Below are positions 1 to 6,630 of a stretch of 15,313 bases of DNA, piece by piece (position 1 is the stretch's first letter; each line of letters starts with the position of its first letter). The position numbers and the translations under genes are program-made. The stretch comes from JBOHER01 sp050701115. Lineage in GTDB: Bacteria > Actinomycetota > Actinomycetes > Mycobacteriales > Pseudonocardiaceae. The notes under the pieces are model-generated. The model did not search any database and had not been told where the DNA came from. It saw only the letters and a program-made list of their open reading frames with translations. The stretch spans positions 1 to 15,313 of the forward strand of contig JBOHER010000241.1 in NCBI GenBank assembly GCA_050701115.1, in the 5' to 3' direction.

Positions 1-854
1 GTGATGCGCTCGTAGGCCTCGATGTAGCGCTCCCGGGTGGCGTTGATGATGTCCTCGGGCAACGGCGGAGGTGGCGTGTCCGACGCTCGGTCCCAACCGG
101 ATTCCGGGCTGGTGAGCCAGTTGCGGACGTACTGCTTGTCGAAGGACGGCTGGACCACCCCCGCGCGGTAGCCGTCGGCCGGCCAGAATCGCGAGGAGTC
201 CGGGGTGAGCACTTCGTCGGCGAGCACCAGCCGGCCGGCTGCGTCGAGACCGAACTCGAACTTGGTGTCAGCGAGCAGGACCCCCCTGGTCGCCGCATGT
301 TCCGCCGCGCGCGTGTAGATCCGTAGCGTGGCCTCGCGCAGCTGTTCGGCCCGCTGGGCGCCGACCGTGGCAACCACCGCATCGAAGCTGACATTCTCGT
401 CGTGCGCGCCGAGCTCGGCCTTCGTGGCGGGCGTAAAAATCGGCTCAGGAAGCTGAGCAGCCTCAACCAGCCCGTCCGGCAATGCAACGCCGCACACCGC
501 ACCGCTGGCCCGGTAGTCCACCAGACCGGAGCCGGTCAGGTAACCGCGCGCCACGCACTCCACCGGCAACATTTCGAGCCTGCGCACCAGCAAGGCACGC
601 CCGGCGACCTCAGCGGGGATGCGCGGGTCGGCGTAGGCCACGAGGTGGTTCGCGGCCTGCTCGGCGAGCAGCTCGAACCAGAACACGCTCATCGCGGTGA
701 GCACGCGTCCTTTGTCGGGAATCGGGGTGTCCAGCACGAAGTCGTATGCGGAGATGCGGTCGGAGGCGACGAGCAGCAGGTGCTCATCGTCGACCGCGTA
801 GAGCTCGCGCACCTTACCCGCGGCGATCAGGACATAGTCAGACAGCGTGGCCAC
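1..854 (-). CDS. purC: SAICAR synthetase PurC, C-terminus cut by window edge
   Basis: Phosphoribosylaminoimidazole-succinocarboxamide synthase joins CAIR and aspartate using ATP in the eighth step of IMP synthesis, in the cytoplasm. Translating the minus strand gives 284 codons before the edge. Visible family motifs are KVRELY near residue 14, SDRISAYDFVL at 31-41, PIPDKGRVLTAMS at 45-56, EMLPVECVARGYLTGSG at 94-110, then TPATKAELG and DENVSF further on. The last visible residues, ATRERYIEAYERI, match the end region of the family, so only about 10-20 residues are missing. The start is GTG at 854; no Shine-Dalgarno sequence precedes it, but TAGGGT lies 6 nt upstream, suggesting a leaderless message. 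The TauE-like gene ends 28 nt upstream on the same strand, so read-through transcription is also possible. Identity is certain; the exact start is likely. Confidence 0.96.
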   Translation of the reverse strand, partial: MATLSDYVLIAAGKVRELYAVDDEHLLLVASDRISAYDFVLDTPIPDKGRVLTAMSVFWFELLAEQAANHLVAYADPRIPAEVAGRALLVRRLEMLPVECVARGYLTGSGLVDYRASGAVCGVALPDGLVEAAQLPEPIFTPATKAELGAHDENVSFDAVVATVGAQRAEQLREATLRIYTRAAEHAATRGVLLADTKFEFGLDAAGRLVLADEVLTPDSSRFWPADGYRAGVVQPSFDKQYVRNWLTSPESGWDRASDTPPPPLPEDIINATRERYIEAYERI

Positions 855-860
855 GCCGCA

Positions 861-866
861 ACCCTA
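861..866 (-). promoter_or_regulatory. Putative -10 box of purC (leaderless)
   Basis: The minus strand reads TAGGGT, fitting the actinobacterial TANNNT -10 pattern, with 6 nt (TGCGGC) before the purC GTG. Transcription would begin at or beside the start codon. No convincing -35 hexamer is seen; that position falls in the end of the upstream permease gene. The same layout recurs at purB and purD, which raises confidence. Confidence 0.45.
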
Positions 867-882
867 CGATCAGCGGACGCCG

Positions 883-1821
883 TCAGCCGACGCGGGCAGC
901 CTGGTCGTCCTCGCCCGAGCGGGCGGCTACCGTCTCGGCCTCGATCGCCTCGCGCAGCCTCTTCTCCGCGAGCACGGACCGCACGGCGGCGGTGATACCC
1001 GCGATCCACAGCACCGCGAGGCCGCCGTACACAGTCACGAAGACCGCCGGGCCGGCTTGCGCGACCCGCAGCAGCAGGTACGCGTTGGTGAGCACGATCA
1101 TGCCGCCCGCTGCCGCGCCCAGCACCCTTGGTGGCAGGTGCCGCACCAGCCACGCCGCGAACGGCGCGGCGAGCACGCCGCCGATCAGCAGTCCGGCCAC
1201 GATGAAGTAGTTCATGCCGTCCTGCCGCGCCAGCACGAAGAAGAACGTGATACTCGCCGACACGGTCACCACAAACTCGCTCGCGCTGACCGAACCAACC
1301 ACCTTGCGCGGCTCGAGACGTCCGCTGGACAGCAGGCTAGTGGTCGCGACCGGCCCCCACCCGCCGCCGCTGGAGGAGGTGAGGAAACCGCCCACGATGC
1401 CCAGCGGGGCGAGAAGCTTCGCGCCTGGACGCTTGTCGGTGATCAGCTTGGCCAGCTTGAGGAAGGCGAAGCGGATCAACACATACAGGCCCAGCAGGAA
1501 CAAGATCGCACTTATCCACACCTTTGAGGCGTCTGTGGACAACGAAGCCACGACGGATGCGCCGATGACCGCGCCCACCCCGCCGGGAAGCGCCAGGATG
1601 CCCACGGTGCGCCAGTCGACGTTGCGGAACTTCCAGTGCGAAACACCCGAAGCGAGCGTGGTGCCGACCTGGGCGAGGTTCACCGACGCGGCGGCCACGG
1701 CGGGTGCGGTACCCACGGCGAGCAGCGTGGTCGACGAGGTGACGCCGTAGCCCATGCCGAGGGTGCCGTCGACAAGCTGGGCCAGGAAGCCGGCTAGACC
1801 GAAGAGCAAGAGCGTTTCCAT
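883..1821 (-). CDS. TauE/SafE family membrane permease (sulfite/sulfonate exporter-like)
   Basis: A 312-residue polytopic membrane protein with about eight or nine hydrophobic segments. It has the two-half structure of the TauE/SafE (DUF81) family: a glycine-rich motif DGTLGMGYGVTSS at residues 18-30 is echoed by SSGGGWGPVATTSLL at 150-164. Family members are proposed anion/sulfur-compound permeases exporting sulfite, sulfoacetate or similar; the substrate here cannot be read from sequence. A charged tail of about 30 residues (from R281) is probably cytoplasmic. The ATG start at 1821 has GAAGG five bases upstream. The gene lies 28 nt before purC on the same strand and diverges from the SAM-hydrolase gene, whose product methionine makes a sulfur link conceivable, but that is inference. 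Confidence 0.88.
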   Translation of the reverse strand: METLLLFGLAGFLAQLVDGTLGMGYGVTSSTTLLAVGTAPAVAAASVNLAQVGTTLASGVSHWKFRNVDWRTVGILALPGGVGAVIGASVVASLSTDASKVWISAILFLLGLYVLIRFAFLKLAKLITDKRPGAKLLAPLGIVGGFLTSSSGGGWGPVATTSLLSSGRLEPRKVVGSVSASEFVVTVSASITFFFVLARQDGMNYFIVAGLLIGGVLAAPFAAWLVRHLPPRVLGAAAGGMIVLTNAYLLLRVAQAGPAVFVTVYGGLAVLWIAGITAAVRSVLAEKRLREAIEAETVAARSGEDDQAARVG

Positions 1822-1935
1822 GAAGACCTTCAGCGTGAGGTGCGGGCCGCGAGCACAGGCGCGGCCGGGCAGCGGGCAAGGTTGCTAATGCTGTGACGCA
1901 GCGCGCCGGCGATTAGCGACGGCAGAGTGCGGAAT

Positions 1936-2031
1936 TCACGCGAAGAAGGTCCACATGGCGGCGCTGTACCAGCGCGACAGCCACGGCGGCGAAAACAGCG
2001 CTCGCTGCGCCATCCGCCGCTGGGACCTCAT
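1936..2031 (-). CDS. Possible 31-residue leaderless small protein
   Basis: A short minus-strand frame begins with ATG at 2031 and ends in TGA at 1936. Its codons are strongly G/C at the third position. The peptide has a basic head (MRSQRRMAQR) and a tryptophan/aromatic-rich tail ending WYSAAMWTFFA, like a short membrane-binding peptide. TAGGAT, a possible -10 box, lies 8 nt before the ATG, so it could be leaderless. It is read in the same direction as the permease downstream. I recognise no family. A competing plus-strand frame from ATG 1955 covers the same bases, so at most one is likely real, and neither may be. Confidence 0.22.
   Translation of the reverse strand: MRSQRRMAQRALFSPPWLSRWYSAAMWTFFA
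1961..1975. repeat. Perfect inverted repeat, possible operator
   Basis: GCGCTG and CAGCGC are separated by TAC, giving a perfect 6+6 dyad in the divergent region between the permease and SAM-hydrolase genes. Another CAGCGC occurs at 1996-2001. It could be a regulator-binding site for either gene. In DNA this GC-rich a 6+6 dyad can arise by chance, so confidence is low. Confidence 0.28.
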
Positions 2032-2039
2032 GGGTTGCC

Positions 2040-2049
2040 ATCCTATGAT
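2040..2049. promoter_or_regulatory. Overlapping divergent -10-like boxes
   Basis: On the plus strand TATGAT (2044-2049) matches five of six -10 consensus bases and would start a leader of about 70 nt for the SAM-hydrolase gene. On the minus strand TAGGAT (2045-2040) fits TANNNT and points to the permease and the small frame at 1936-2031. No good -35 is seen for either. Using both boxes at once would be mutually exclusive. Confidence 0.33.
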
Positions 2050-2124
2050 CGTGACAGAGCAACCTGGTGTATTCCAGCTCATCTCAGATAGTGAGCGGAG
2101 AGCCACATCAGGAGCGGAGGTCCC

Positions 2125-2952
2125 ATGCGCTACGGATGGATCTCGTTCACCACGGATTACGGGCTCGACGACCCGTTCGTCGGGGTCTGTCATGGGGTGA
2201 TCGCGCGCATCGCGCCGGAAGCGCGGATCATCGACATCACCCACACCGTACCGGCAGGCGATATCCGGCGCGGCGCACACGCACTGGCGCAGGCAGTGGC
2301 CTACCTGCCGCCCGCGGTCCATCTCGCCGTGGTCGACCCCGGCGTGGGCAGCGCGCGTCGCGGTGTGCTGATCGCGGCCCGGGACGGGATGCTGGTCGGG
2401 CCGGACAACGGACTGCTGCCGCTTGCGGCTGACGCGCTGGGCGGGGTCGAGCAGGCCTTCGAGCTGACCAACTCGGCATACCGGCTGCCCAAGGTGTCCG
2501 CCACCTTCCACGGGCGCGACGTCTTCGCACCCGCCGCGGCCCATCTCGCCCGCGGGGTGTCGCCCGCCGAACTCGGCCCGTCGCTGCGGCCGCACGAGTT
2601 GGATCGGCTGCCCTCGCCCGCGCCGACCGTCCGGGAGGGCGCACTGATCACCGAGGTGCTCTCGGTGGATCGCTTCGGCAACATCCAGCTGGCGGCGTCC
2701 AGCGGAATCCTGGTCGACGCCGGATTCTCCGACGGCGAACCGGTGACCGTGCGGATCGGACCGTCCCGGCACACGGGCATGGTCGGCCGCACCTTCGCCG
2801 ATGGCGATGACGGCCAACTGGTGGTGCTCGGCGACTCGGCAGGGCTGATTGCCCTGGCGGTCAACGGCGCGTCGGCAGCGGCTCGGCTGGGCCTTGCGCC
2901 CGGTCACACCGCCCAGGAGTGCACCATCACCGCGTCGCCGACCGCGACCTGA
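2125..2952 (+). CDS. SAM hydroxide adenosyltransferase (SAM hydrolase, DUF62 family)
   Basis: A 275-residue member of the fluorinase/chlorinase superfamily that, in its common form, hydrolyses S-adenosylmethionine to adenosine and methionine using an activated water. Residues at the family Asp-Arg-His triad positions are present: D71 (VVDPGVG), R78 and H129 (FHGRDVF), with nearly the spacing described for the archaeal enzyme. Also seen are FTTDYG at 8-13, GPDNGLL at 92-98 and VDRFGNIQLA at 181-190, the substrate-binding part of the C-terminal domain. The roughly 20-residue insertion typical of fluorinase before the (P/G)xNGLL motif is absent, which argues against a halogenase. The ATG follows GGAGG with 4-nt spacing. 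The last 49 bp overlap the convergent MOSC gene. The cellular purpose of this family is unsettled. Confidence 0.93.
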   Translation: MRYGWISFTTDYGLDDPFVGVCHGVIARIAPEARIIDITHTVPAGDIRRGAHALAQAVAYLPPAVHLAVVDPGVGSARRGVLIAARDGMLVGPDNGLLPLAADALGGVEQAFELTNSAYRLPKVSATFHGRDVFAPAAAHLARGVSPAELGPSLRPHELDRLPSPAPTVREGALITEVLSVDRFGNIQLAASSGILVDAGFSDGEPVTVRIGPSRHTGMVGRTFADGDDGQLVVLGDSAGLIALAVNGASAAARLGLAPGHTAQECTITASPTAT

Positions 2953-3728
2953 CCGGGCGCGAGCACCGCGTAGTTCGCCCCGAACGTCACCCCGCCGTCC
3001 TGCTCGCGCCGGTAGTCGGCCAGGGTGCGGATCGGCTCGGGCCCAGCCTTGCGCCCGCAGGCCTGGTCGACCAGGGGCACGGAGCAACGCTTGCACTTCT
3101 TGGTGAAGCCAACCTCGACATCCCCGGCCCGCATCCGGTCGACCCGGTCCTCGGTATGCGGCTCCGGCCAGCCGCCGACCACGATGTTGGGCCGGAACCG
3201 GTCCATCGGCACCGGCTCGGCGCCGCGCTCGAGGATCCGGTCGTTGAGGGCGTCGAGGGAGGACGCCGAGGCGATCAACAACGGGTAGGCGTCGGCGAAG
3301 CCGGTCCGGCTCGGGTACCGGCCATCGCGGGTCCGGTTGCGCTCGGGCGGTACCCGGACCAAGCGAGCCGCCGCCCCGACCACCTCGGAGAACCACTCGG
3401 CGGCGTCCGCGCCCTGATCGGCGCCGGCGCCCTGCCAGGAATGCACGGTGACCGGCCGCAGCGGCCCGTCGGGCAGCACCGGGATCAGCAACTCGCCCGC
3501 ACCGGGCGCGGTGACCGCGAGCTTGGTGCCGTCGTGGCGGAGCTCGGGCCGGATGGTGGCAAGCACCGGATGCTTCCGCTGCGACAGGAACCCACCGTCG
3601 GCCGCCGCCACCGCCATGAACTCGCGGTCATGGGTGAGCCCGGCCAGCTCGATCCGCGTGCGGTCCACCGGCACCCCGGCGCACCCCTTGATCGGGTAGC
3701 ACCGCAGCTCGACGATCCGCACCTGCAT
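2904..3728 (-). CDS. MOSC domain-containing protein (MOSC N-terminal beta-barrel plus MOSC)
   Basis: A 274-residue protein with an N-terminal MOSC_N beta-barrel (about 3-115) and a C-terminal MOSC domain (about 130-270), the arrangement of YcbX and the mARC proteins that bind molybdenum cofactor and reduce N-hydroxylated compounds. Supporting motifs are YPIKGCAGV at 11-19, DREFM at 34-38, MDRFRPNIVV at 175-184 and the cysteine motif KKCKRCSVP at 210-218, in which C212 or C215 would be the metal ligand. It starts five bases after the purB stop with no clear Shine-Dalgarno sequence, so it is probably cotranscribed and translationally coupled with purB. Its 3' end overlaps the SAM-hydrolase gene tail-to-tail by 49 bp. 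The substrate is unknown. Confidence 0.9.
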   Translation of the reverse strand: MQVRIVELRCYPIKGCAGVPVDRTRIELAGLTHDREFMAVAAADGGFLSQRKHPVLATIRPELRHDGTKLAVTAPGAGELLIPVLPDGPLRPVTVHSWQGAGADQGADAAEWFSEVVGAAARLVRVPPERNRTRDGRYPSRTGFADAYPLLIASASSLDALNDRILERGAEPVPMDRFRPNIVVGGWPEPHTEDRVDRMRAGDVEVGFTKKCKRCSVPLVDQACGRKAGPEPIRTLADYRREQDGGVTFGANYAVLAPGQVAVGDAVMVHSWAV

Positions 3729-3733
3729 GGCGG

Positions 3734-5170
3734 CTACAGTATCGGAGCCGGGCTGTACTTGGCGGCCTCCGGATAACGCTTGATGATCTCGTCCACCCGG
3801 CGCACCACGGTGTCCACCTGGGCGGGCGCGACCCCGGTGAAGGAGATCCGCTCGGCCAGCAGGGCGTCTAGGGCGGCGCGGTCCAGCGGGATCCGCTCAT
3901 CGGCAGCGAGCCGGTCGAGCAGGTCGTTGTCGGCAATACCCTGTTCGCGCATGGCCAGCGCGGCGGCCACCGCGTGCTCCTTGATCGCCTCGTGCGCGCT
4001 CTCCCTGCCGACGCCCGCCCGGACCGAGGCCATCAATACCTTGGTGGTGGCCAGGAACGGCAGGTAGCGGGCCAGTTCGCGGTCGATCACCGCGGGGAAC
4101 GCGCCGAACTCGTCGAGCACGGTCAGGAAGGTCTCCAGCAAGCCGTCCGCGGCGAAGAAGGTGTCTGGCAGCGCGACCCGGCGCACCACCGAATCGGACA
4201 CGTCGCCCTCGTTCCACTGGTCCCCGGCCAGCTCGCCGATCATCGCGGCGTAGCCGCGCAGGATGACCGCGAACCCGTTGACCCGCTCGCAGGAACGGGT
4301 GTTCATCTTGTGCGGCATCGCGCTGGAACCGACCTGGCCGGGCTTGAAGCCCTCGGTGACCAGCTCATGGCCTGCCATCAGCCGGATCGTCTTGGCCAGG
4401 CTGGATGGGGCGGCGGCCAGTTGCACCACGGTGGACACCACGTCGTAGTCCAGCGAGCGCGGGTAGACCTGGCCGACGCTGGTGAGCACCCGCTGGAAGC
4501 CGAGGTGACGGGCGACCCTGGACTCAAGGGAGTCCAAAGTGGACGCGTTGGCTGTGAGGTCGAGCATGTCCTGCGCGGTACCGACCGGCCCCTTGATGCC
4601 GCGTAGTGGGTAGCGCTCCAGCAGGTTCTCCAGCCGCTCAAAGGCCGCCAGCAGCTCGTCGGCGGCGGTGGCGAAACGCTTGCCCAGCGTGGTGGCCTGC
4701 GCCGCGACGTTGTGCGAACGGCCCGCCATGACCAGCGCCGAGTGCTCGCCTGCCAGTGCGGCGAGTCGGGCGAGTACGGCCACGACCCGATCGCGCAGCA
4801 GTTCCAGCGAGCGGCGCACCTGCAACTGCTCGACGTTCTCGGTCAGGTCGCGCGAGGTCATGCCCTTGTGCACGTGCTCGTGACCGGCCAGCGCGTTGAA
4901 CTCCTCGATGCGCGCCTTCACGTCGTGCCGGGTGATGCGCTCGCGGGCGGCGATGGAGTCCAGGTCGACCGTATGCAGCACCCGCTCGTAGTCCTCGATG
5001 ACCCCGTCCGGAACCGCGACGCCGAGTTCGGCCTGGGCACGAAGCACGGCCAGCCAGAGCTCGCGTTCAAGAACGACCTTGCGCTGGGGCGACCAGAGCG
5101 TGGCCAGCTCGGCCGAGGCGTAGCGGCCTGCGAGAACGTTCGGAATGCGGGGCTTGTCTGCGGCGGTCAC
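3734..5170 (-). CDS. purB: Adenylosuccinate lyase PurB
   Basis: A cytoplasmic 478-residue fumarase/aspartase-superfamily enzyme that cleaves SAICAR to AICAR plus fumarate and adenylosuccinate to AMP plus fumarate. The superfamily signature GSSAMPHKMN is at 281-290 and contains the catalytic serine loop. HKGMTSRDLTEN (101-112) and RSHNVAAQATTLGKR (151-165, with H153 the likely acid) are the other active-site regions. Length is normal for the family. The start is GTG at 5170; the bases before it hold no Shine-Dalgarno sequence, but TACCCT lies 8 nt upstream, suggesting a leaderless or nearly leaderless message. The TetR gene ends 68 nt upstream on the same strand and the MOSC gene follows after 5 nt. 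purB therefore probably has its own promoter and carries the MOSC gene with it. Confidence 0.97.
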   Translation of the reverse strand: MTAADKPRIPNVLAGRYASAELATLWSPQRKVVLERELWLAVLRAQAELGVAVPDGVIEDYERVLHTVDLDSIAARERITRHDVKARIEEFNALAGHEHVHKGMTSRDLTENVEQLQVRRSLELLRDRVVAVLARLAALAGEHSALVMAGRSHNVAAQATTLGKRFATAADELLAAFERLENLLERYPLRGIKGPVGTAQDMLDLTANASTLDSLESRVARHLGFQRVLTSVGQVYPRSLDYDVVSTVVQLAAAPSSLAKTIRLMAGHELVTEGFKPGQVGSSAMPHKMNTRSCERVNGFAVILRGYAAMIGELAGDQWNEGDVSDSVVRRVALPDTFFAADGLLETFLTVLDEFGAFPAVIDRELARYLPFLATTKVLMASVRAGVGRESAHEAIKEHAVAAALAMREQGIADNDLLDRLAADERIPLDRAALDALLAERISFTGVAPAQVDTVVRRVDEIIKRYPEAAKYSPAPIL

Positions 5171-5178
5171 GTCTGACC

Positions 5179-5184
5179 AGGGTA
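5179..5184 (-). promoter_or_regulatory. Putative -10 box of purB (leaderless)
   Basis: The minus strand reads TACCCT, a TANNNT -10 box identical to the one ahead of purD, followed by GGTCAGAC (8 nt) and the purB GTG. A start of transcription about seven bases downstream would give a leader of 0-2 nt. No good -35 is seen. Confidence 0.45.
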
Positions 5185-5238
5185 CTTGGCGCGAGTCGAG
5201 GTATCGGTCCCAGCCGTCCCTTCGGCGCGTGCCGCACG

Positions 5239-5847
5239 CTAGGTGGGTTCGGCAGTGCCTTCCAGAGCGGTCTGCAACATCCTGGCCGCCGCTCCGCGGG
5301 GGTTGGGGTCGACCTCGATGAGCGCGTTGACCACGGCGCCGTCGACAAGGGCGATCAGCCGCTCCAGCTCGGTCTCGGACACCGGCATGCCGGACCGGGC
5401 GAAGATCTCCGCCAACAACTCGCGCAGTTCGGCGGACAACGCCCGCATCAACGGCCGCAGATAGGGACGTCGGCCGGTCGCGACGAGACGTTCATAGCGC
5501 AGCAACACCGCTTCGGCGTCGGATTCGCCGTCGTCATGCGGGGAGCCGAGCAGCATGTCCAGCACCAGCTCGACCACGGTTGCCACCCCGCGGTTGCGGG
5601 TGGCGAGCTCCTCCAGCCTGCTACGTCCGCGCGCGAGTTCGGCACGGGAGTGCTGCTCGACGACAGCGGTGACCAGGTCGTCGAGCGAGTCGAAGTAGTA
5701 GGTTGTCGAGGCGAGCGGAAGACCGGCCCGCTCGGCGACCGCCCGATGCCGGACCGCGTCGAATCCGCCCTGCACAAGCAGTTCGGCGCCTGCCTCCACG
5801 AGCGCGGCACGGCGACGCTCGCCCTTGGGTGTACTCGCGGTCGTCAT
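5239..5847 (-). CDS. TetR/AcrR family transcriptional regulator
   Basis: A 202-residue repressor-type protein. The N-terminal helix-turn-helix domain covers about residues 9-55, with the recognition region VRHRAVAERAGLPLASTTYYF at 33-53, typical of TetR proteins. The remainder is a helical ligand-binding domain of normal length (RYERLVA and SAELRELLAEIFA are helices in it). The ATG at 5847 is preferred because its N-terminus starts directly with the usual short basic lead; an in-frame GTG at 5868 would add seven residues. It starts 30 nt after the stop of the anti-sigma gene and could be the third gene of that operon, or have its own promoter: a 12-bp palindrome lies between them. The ligand cannot be inferred; purB downstream is a possible but unproven target. 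Confidence 0.9.
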   Translation of the reverse strand: MTTASTPKGERRRAALVEAGAELLVQGGFDAVRHRAVAERAGLPLASTTYYFDSLDDLVTAVVEQHSRAELARGRSRLEELATRNRGVATVVELVLDMLLGSPHDDGESDAEAVLLRYERLVATGRRPYLRPLMRALSAELRELLAEIFARSGMPVSETELERLIALVDGAVVNALIEVDPNPRGAAARMLQTALEGTAEPT

Positions 5848-5851
5848 GGGC

Positions 5852-5863
5852 GGCAATCTTGCC
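5852..5863. promoter_or_regulatory. Candidate TetR autoregulatory operator
   Basis: The palindrome GGCAA-TC-TTGCC sits 4 bp before the preferred start of the TetR gene. TetR proteins commonly bind dyads near their own start. On the minus strand it includes AAGATT, a weak -10-like box 7 nt before the ATG, so binding could block a leaderless promoter. The arms are only five bases and the claim rests on position and symmetry. Confidence 0.33.
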
Positions 5864-5877
5864 AGCACCTGTAAGCG

Positions 5878-6630
5878 TCAGCGGTCGGCTGCGAGGGTGT
5901 CGGCGATGCGTCGCAGGTCGTCGGTGAGCGGGGCGGACGAGCCTGCGTCGGGGTTGCTGAGCGCGAAGAGGGTGCCGCCGCTGGCGGTGCGCGCCTGGAC
6001 GTAGGCGGCGTCATCGGGGGGAGTGAACCGGAATTCGGCACCGTAGGGCAAGAAAGCCACCGACAGCAAACCCACCGCCGCGCCCTCACGCACCCGGAAC
6101 GCGGCACGGCCCCCACCCTCGGCACAAGGTCCGTCACCGCGTTGCGGTGCAGCGGCGGTGGAGGCGGTGGACGGGAGCTCGTCAGCGAGGGCGATGGCGA
6201 GCTCCCGGTCCACCTGGTGGCACCCGGAGGTGCCGGTAGCGACCTGCGGATCGGCCTTGGAGTCCTCCTCGCCCCCCTGCATGGGCGCGGAGTACGAGCC
6301 GGGTCCGCGTTGGTCACTACTGTCTTGACGCCCTTGCTGGGCCTCGGGTTGCCCGGCGTCGCCGGATTCCCCGGAAGGATGATCGCCTGACTCCGCCGAG
6401 GTTACTCCTTGTCCCGATTCATCGACGGAATCCAGCCCGGGTCCGAGCACGCCGACCAGTCCGGCGCCTGCCAGTACGAGCACGGCGAACGCTCCCGTTG
6501 TCGCCACCCGCATGCGGCGACGTGCGGTTTCGCGTGCCGAGCGCGCAGCGATGTCGCCCGCGCTGAATGTGGGCAGCGGAGCGTCCCCGGCCGCGTCGCG
6601 GAACAGAGTCTCCAGTTCTCGTTCATCCAT
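5878..6630 (-). CDS. Single-pass membrane protein, putative anti-sigma factor
   Basis: A 250-residue protein with a charged cytoplasmic head (1-41), one transmembrane helix (about 43-64), a low-complexity Ser/Gly/Asp/Gln linker (about 68-135) and a small folded external domain (about 136-250). The head begins MDERELETLFRDAAGDAP, typical of proteins paired with SigE-family sigma factors. No HxxxCxxC zinc motif is present, so it is not a ZAS-type anti-sigma factor. Two cysteines, C137 and C169, lie in the external part and could form a disulfide. Its ATG overlaps the end of the sigma gene by 8 bp, and its Shine-Dalgarno GAGGAGGTG is inside the last sigma codons, so the two should be translated in a fixed ratio. 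The anti-sigma role is inferred from pairing and topology. Confidence 0.78.
   Translation of the reverse strand: MDERELETLFRDAAGDAPLPTFSAGDIAARSARETARRRMRVATTGAFAVLVLAGAGLVGVLGPGLDSVDESGQGVTSAESGDHPSGESGDAGQPEAQQGRQDSSDQRGPGSYSAPMQGGEEDSKADPQVATGTSGCHQVDRELAIALADELPSTASTAAAPQRGDGPCAEGGGRAAFRVREGAAVGLLSVAFLPYGAEFRFTPPDDAAYVQARTASGGTLFALSNPDAGSSAPLTDDLRRIADTLAADR

Larger units (their letters stand above)
1822..2124. other. 303-bp divergent intergenic region
   Basis: This region separates the minus-strand permease from the plus-strand SAM hydrolase, so it must hold promoters for both. Seen in it are a TATGAT box (2044-2049, plus) overlapping a TAGGAT box on the minus strand (2040-2045), a perfect 6+6 inverted repeat at 1961-1975, and a 31-codon minus-strand frame (1936-2031). 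Its last ~80 bases are less GC-rich than the neighbouring genes. No RNA gene was recognised. Confidence 0.6.

Noticed and set aside
1955..2200. 81-codon plus-strand frame with AAGAAGG before its ATG
   Set aside because: It overlaps the SAM-hydrolase start by 76 bp in another frame, crosses its ribosome site, and loses third-position GC bias after about 30 codons. A shorter real gene is not excluded.
2125..2952. Fluorinase or chlorinase
   Set aside because: The family's halogenase-specific insertion before the (P/G)xNGLL motif is missing and the hydrolase Asp-Arg-His residues are present.
1936..3396. 486-codon open frame on the minus strand
   Set aside because: It runs antisense to the SAM hydrolase and through the MOSC gene in another frame; its Arg/Gly/Pro-rich sequence has no family motifs, a shadow of GC-rich coding.
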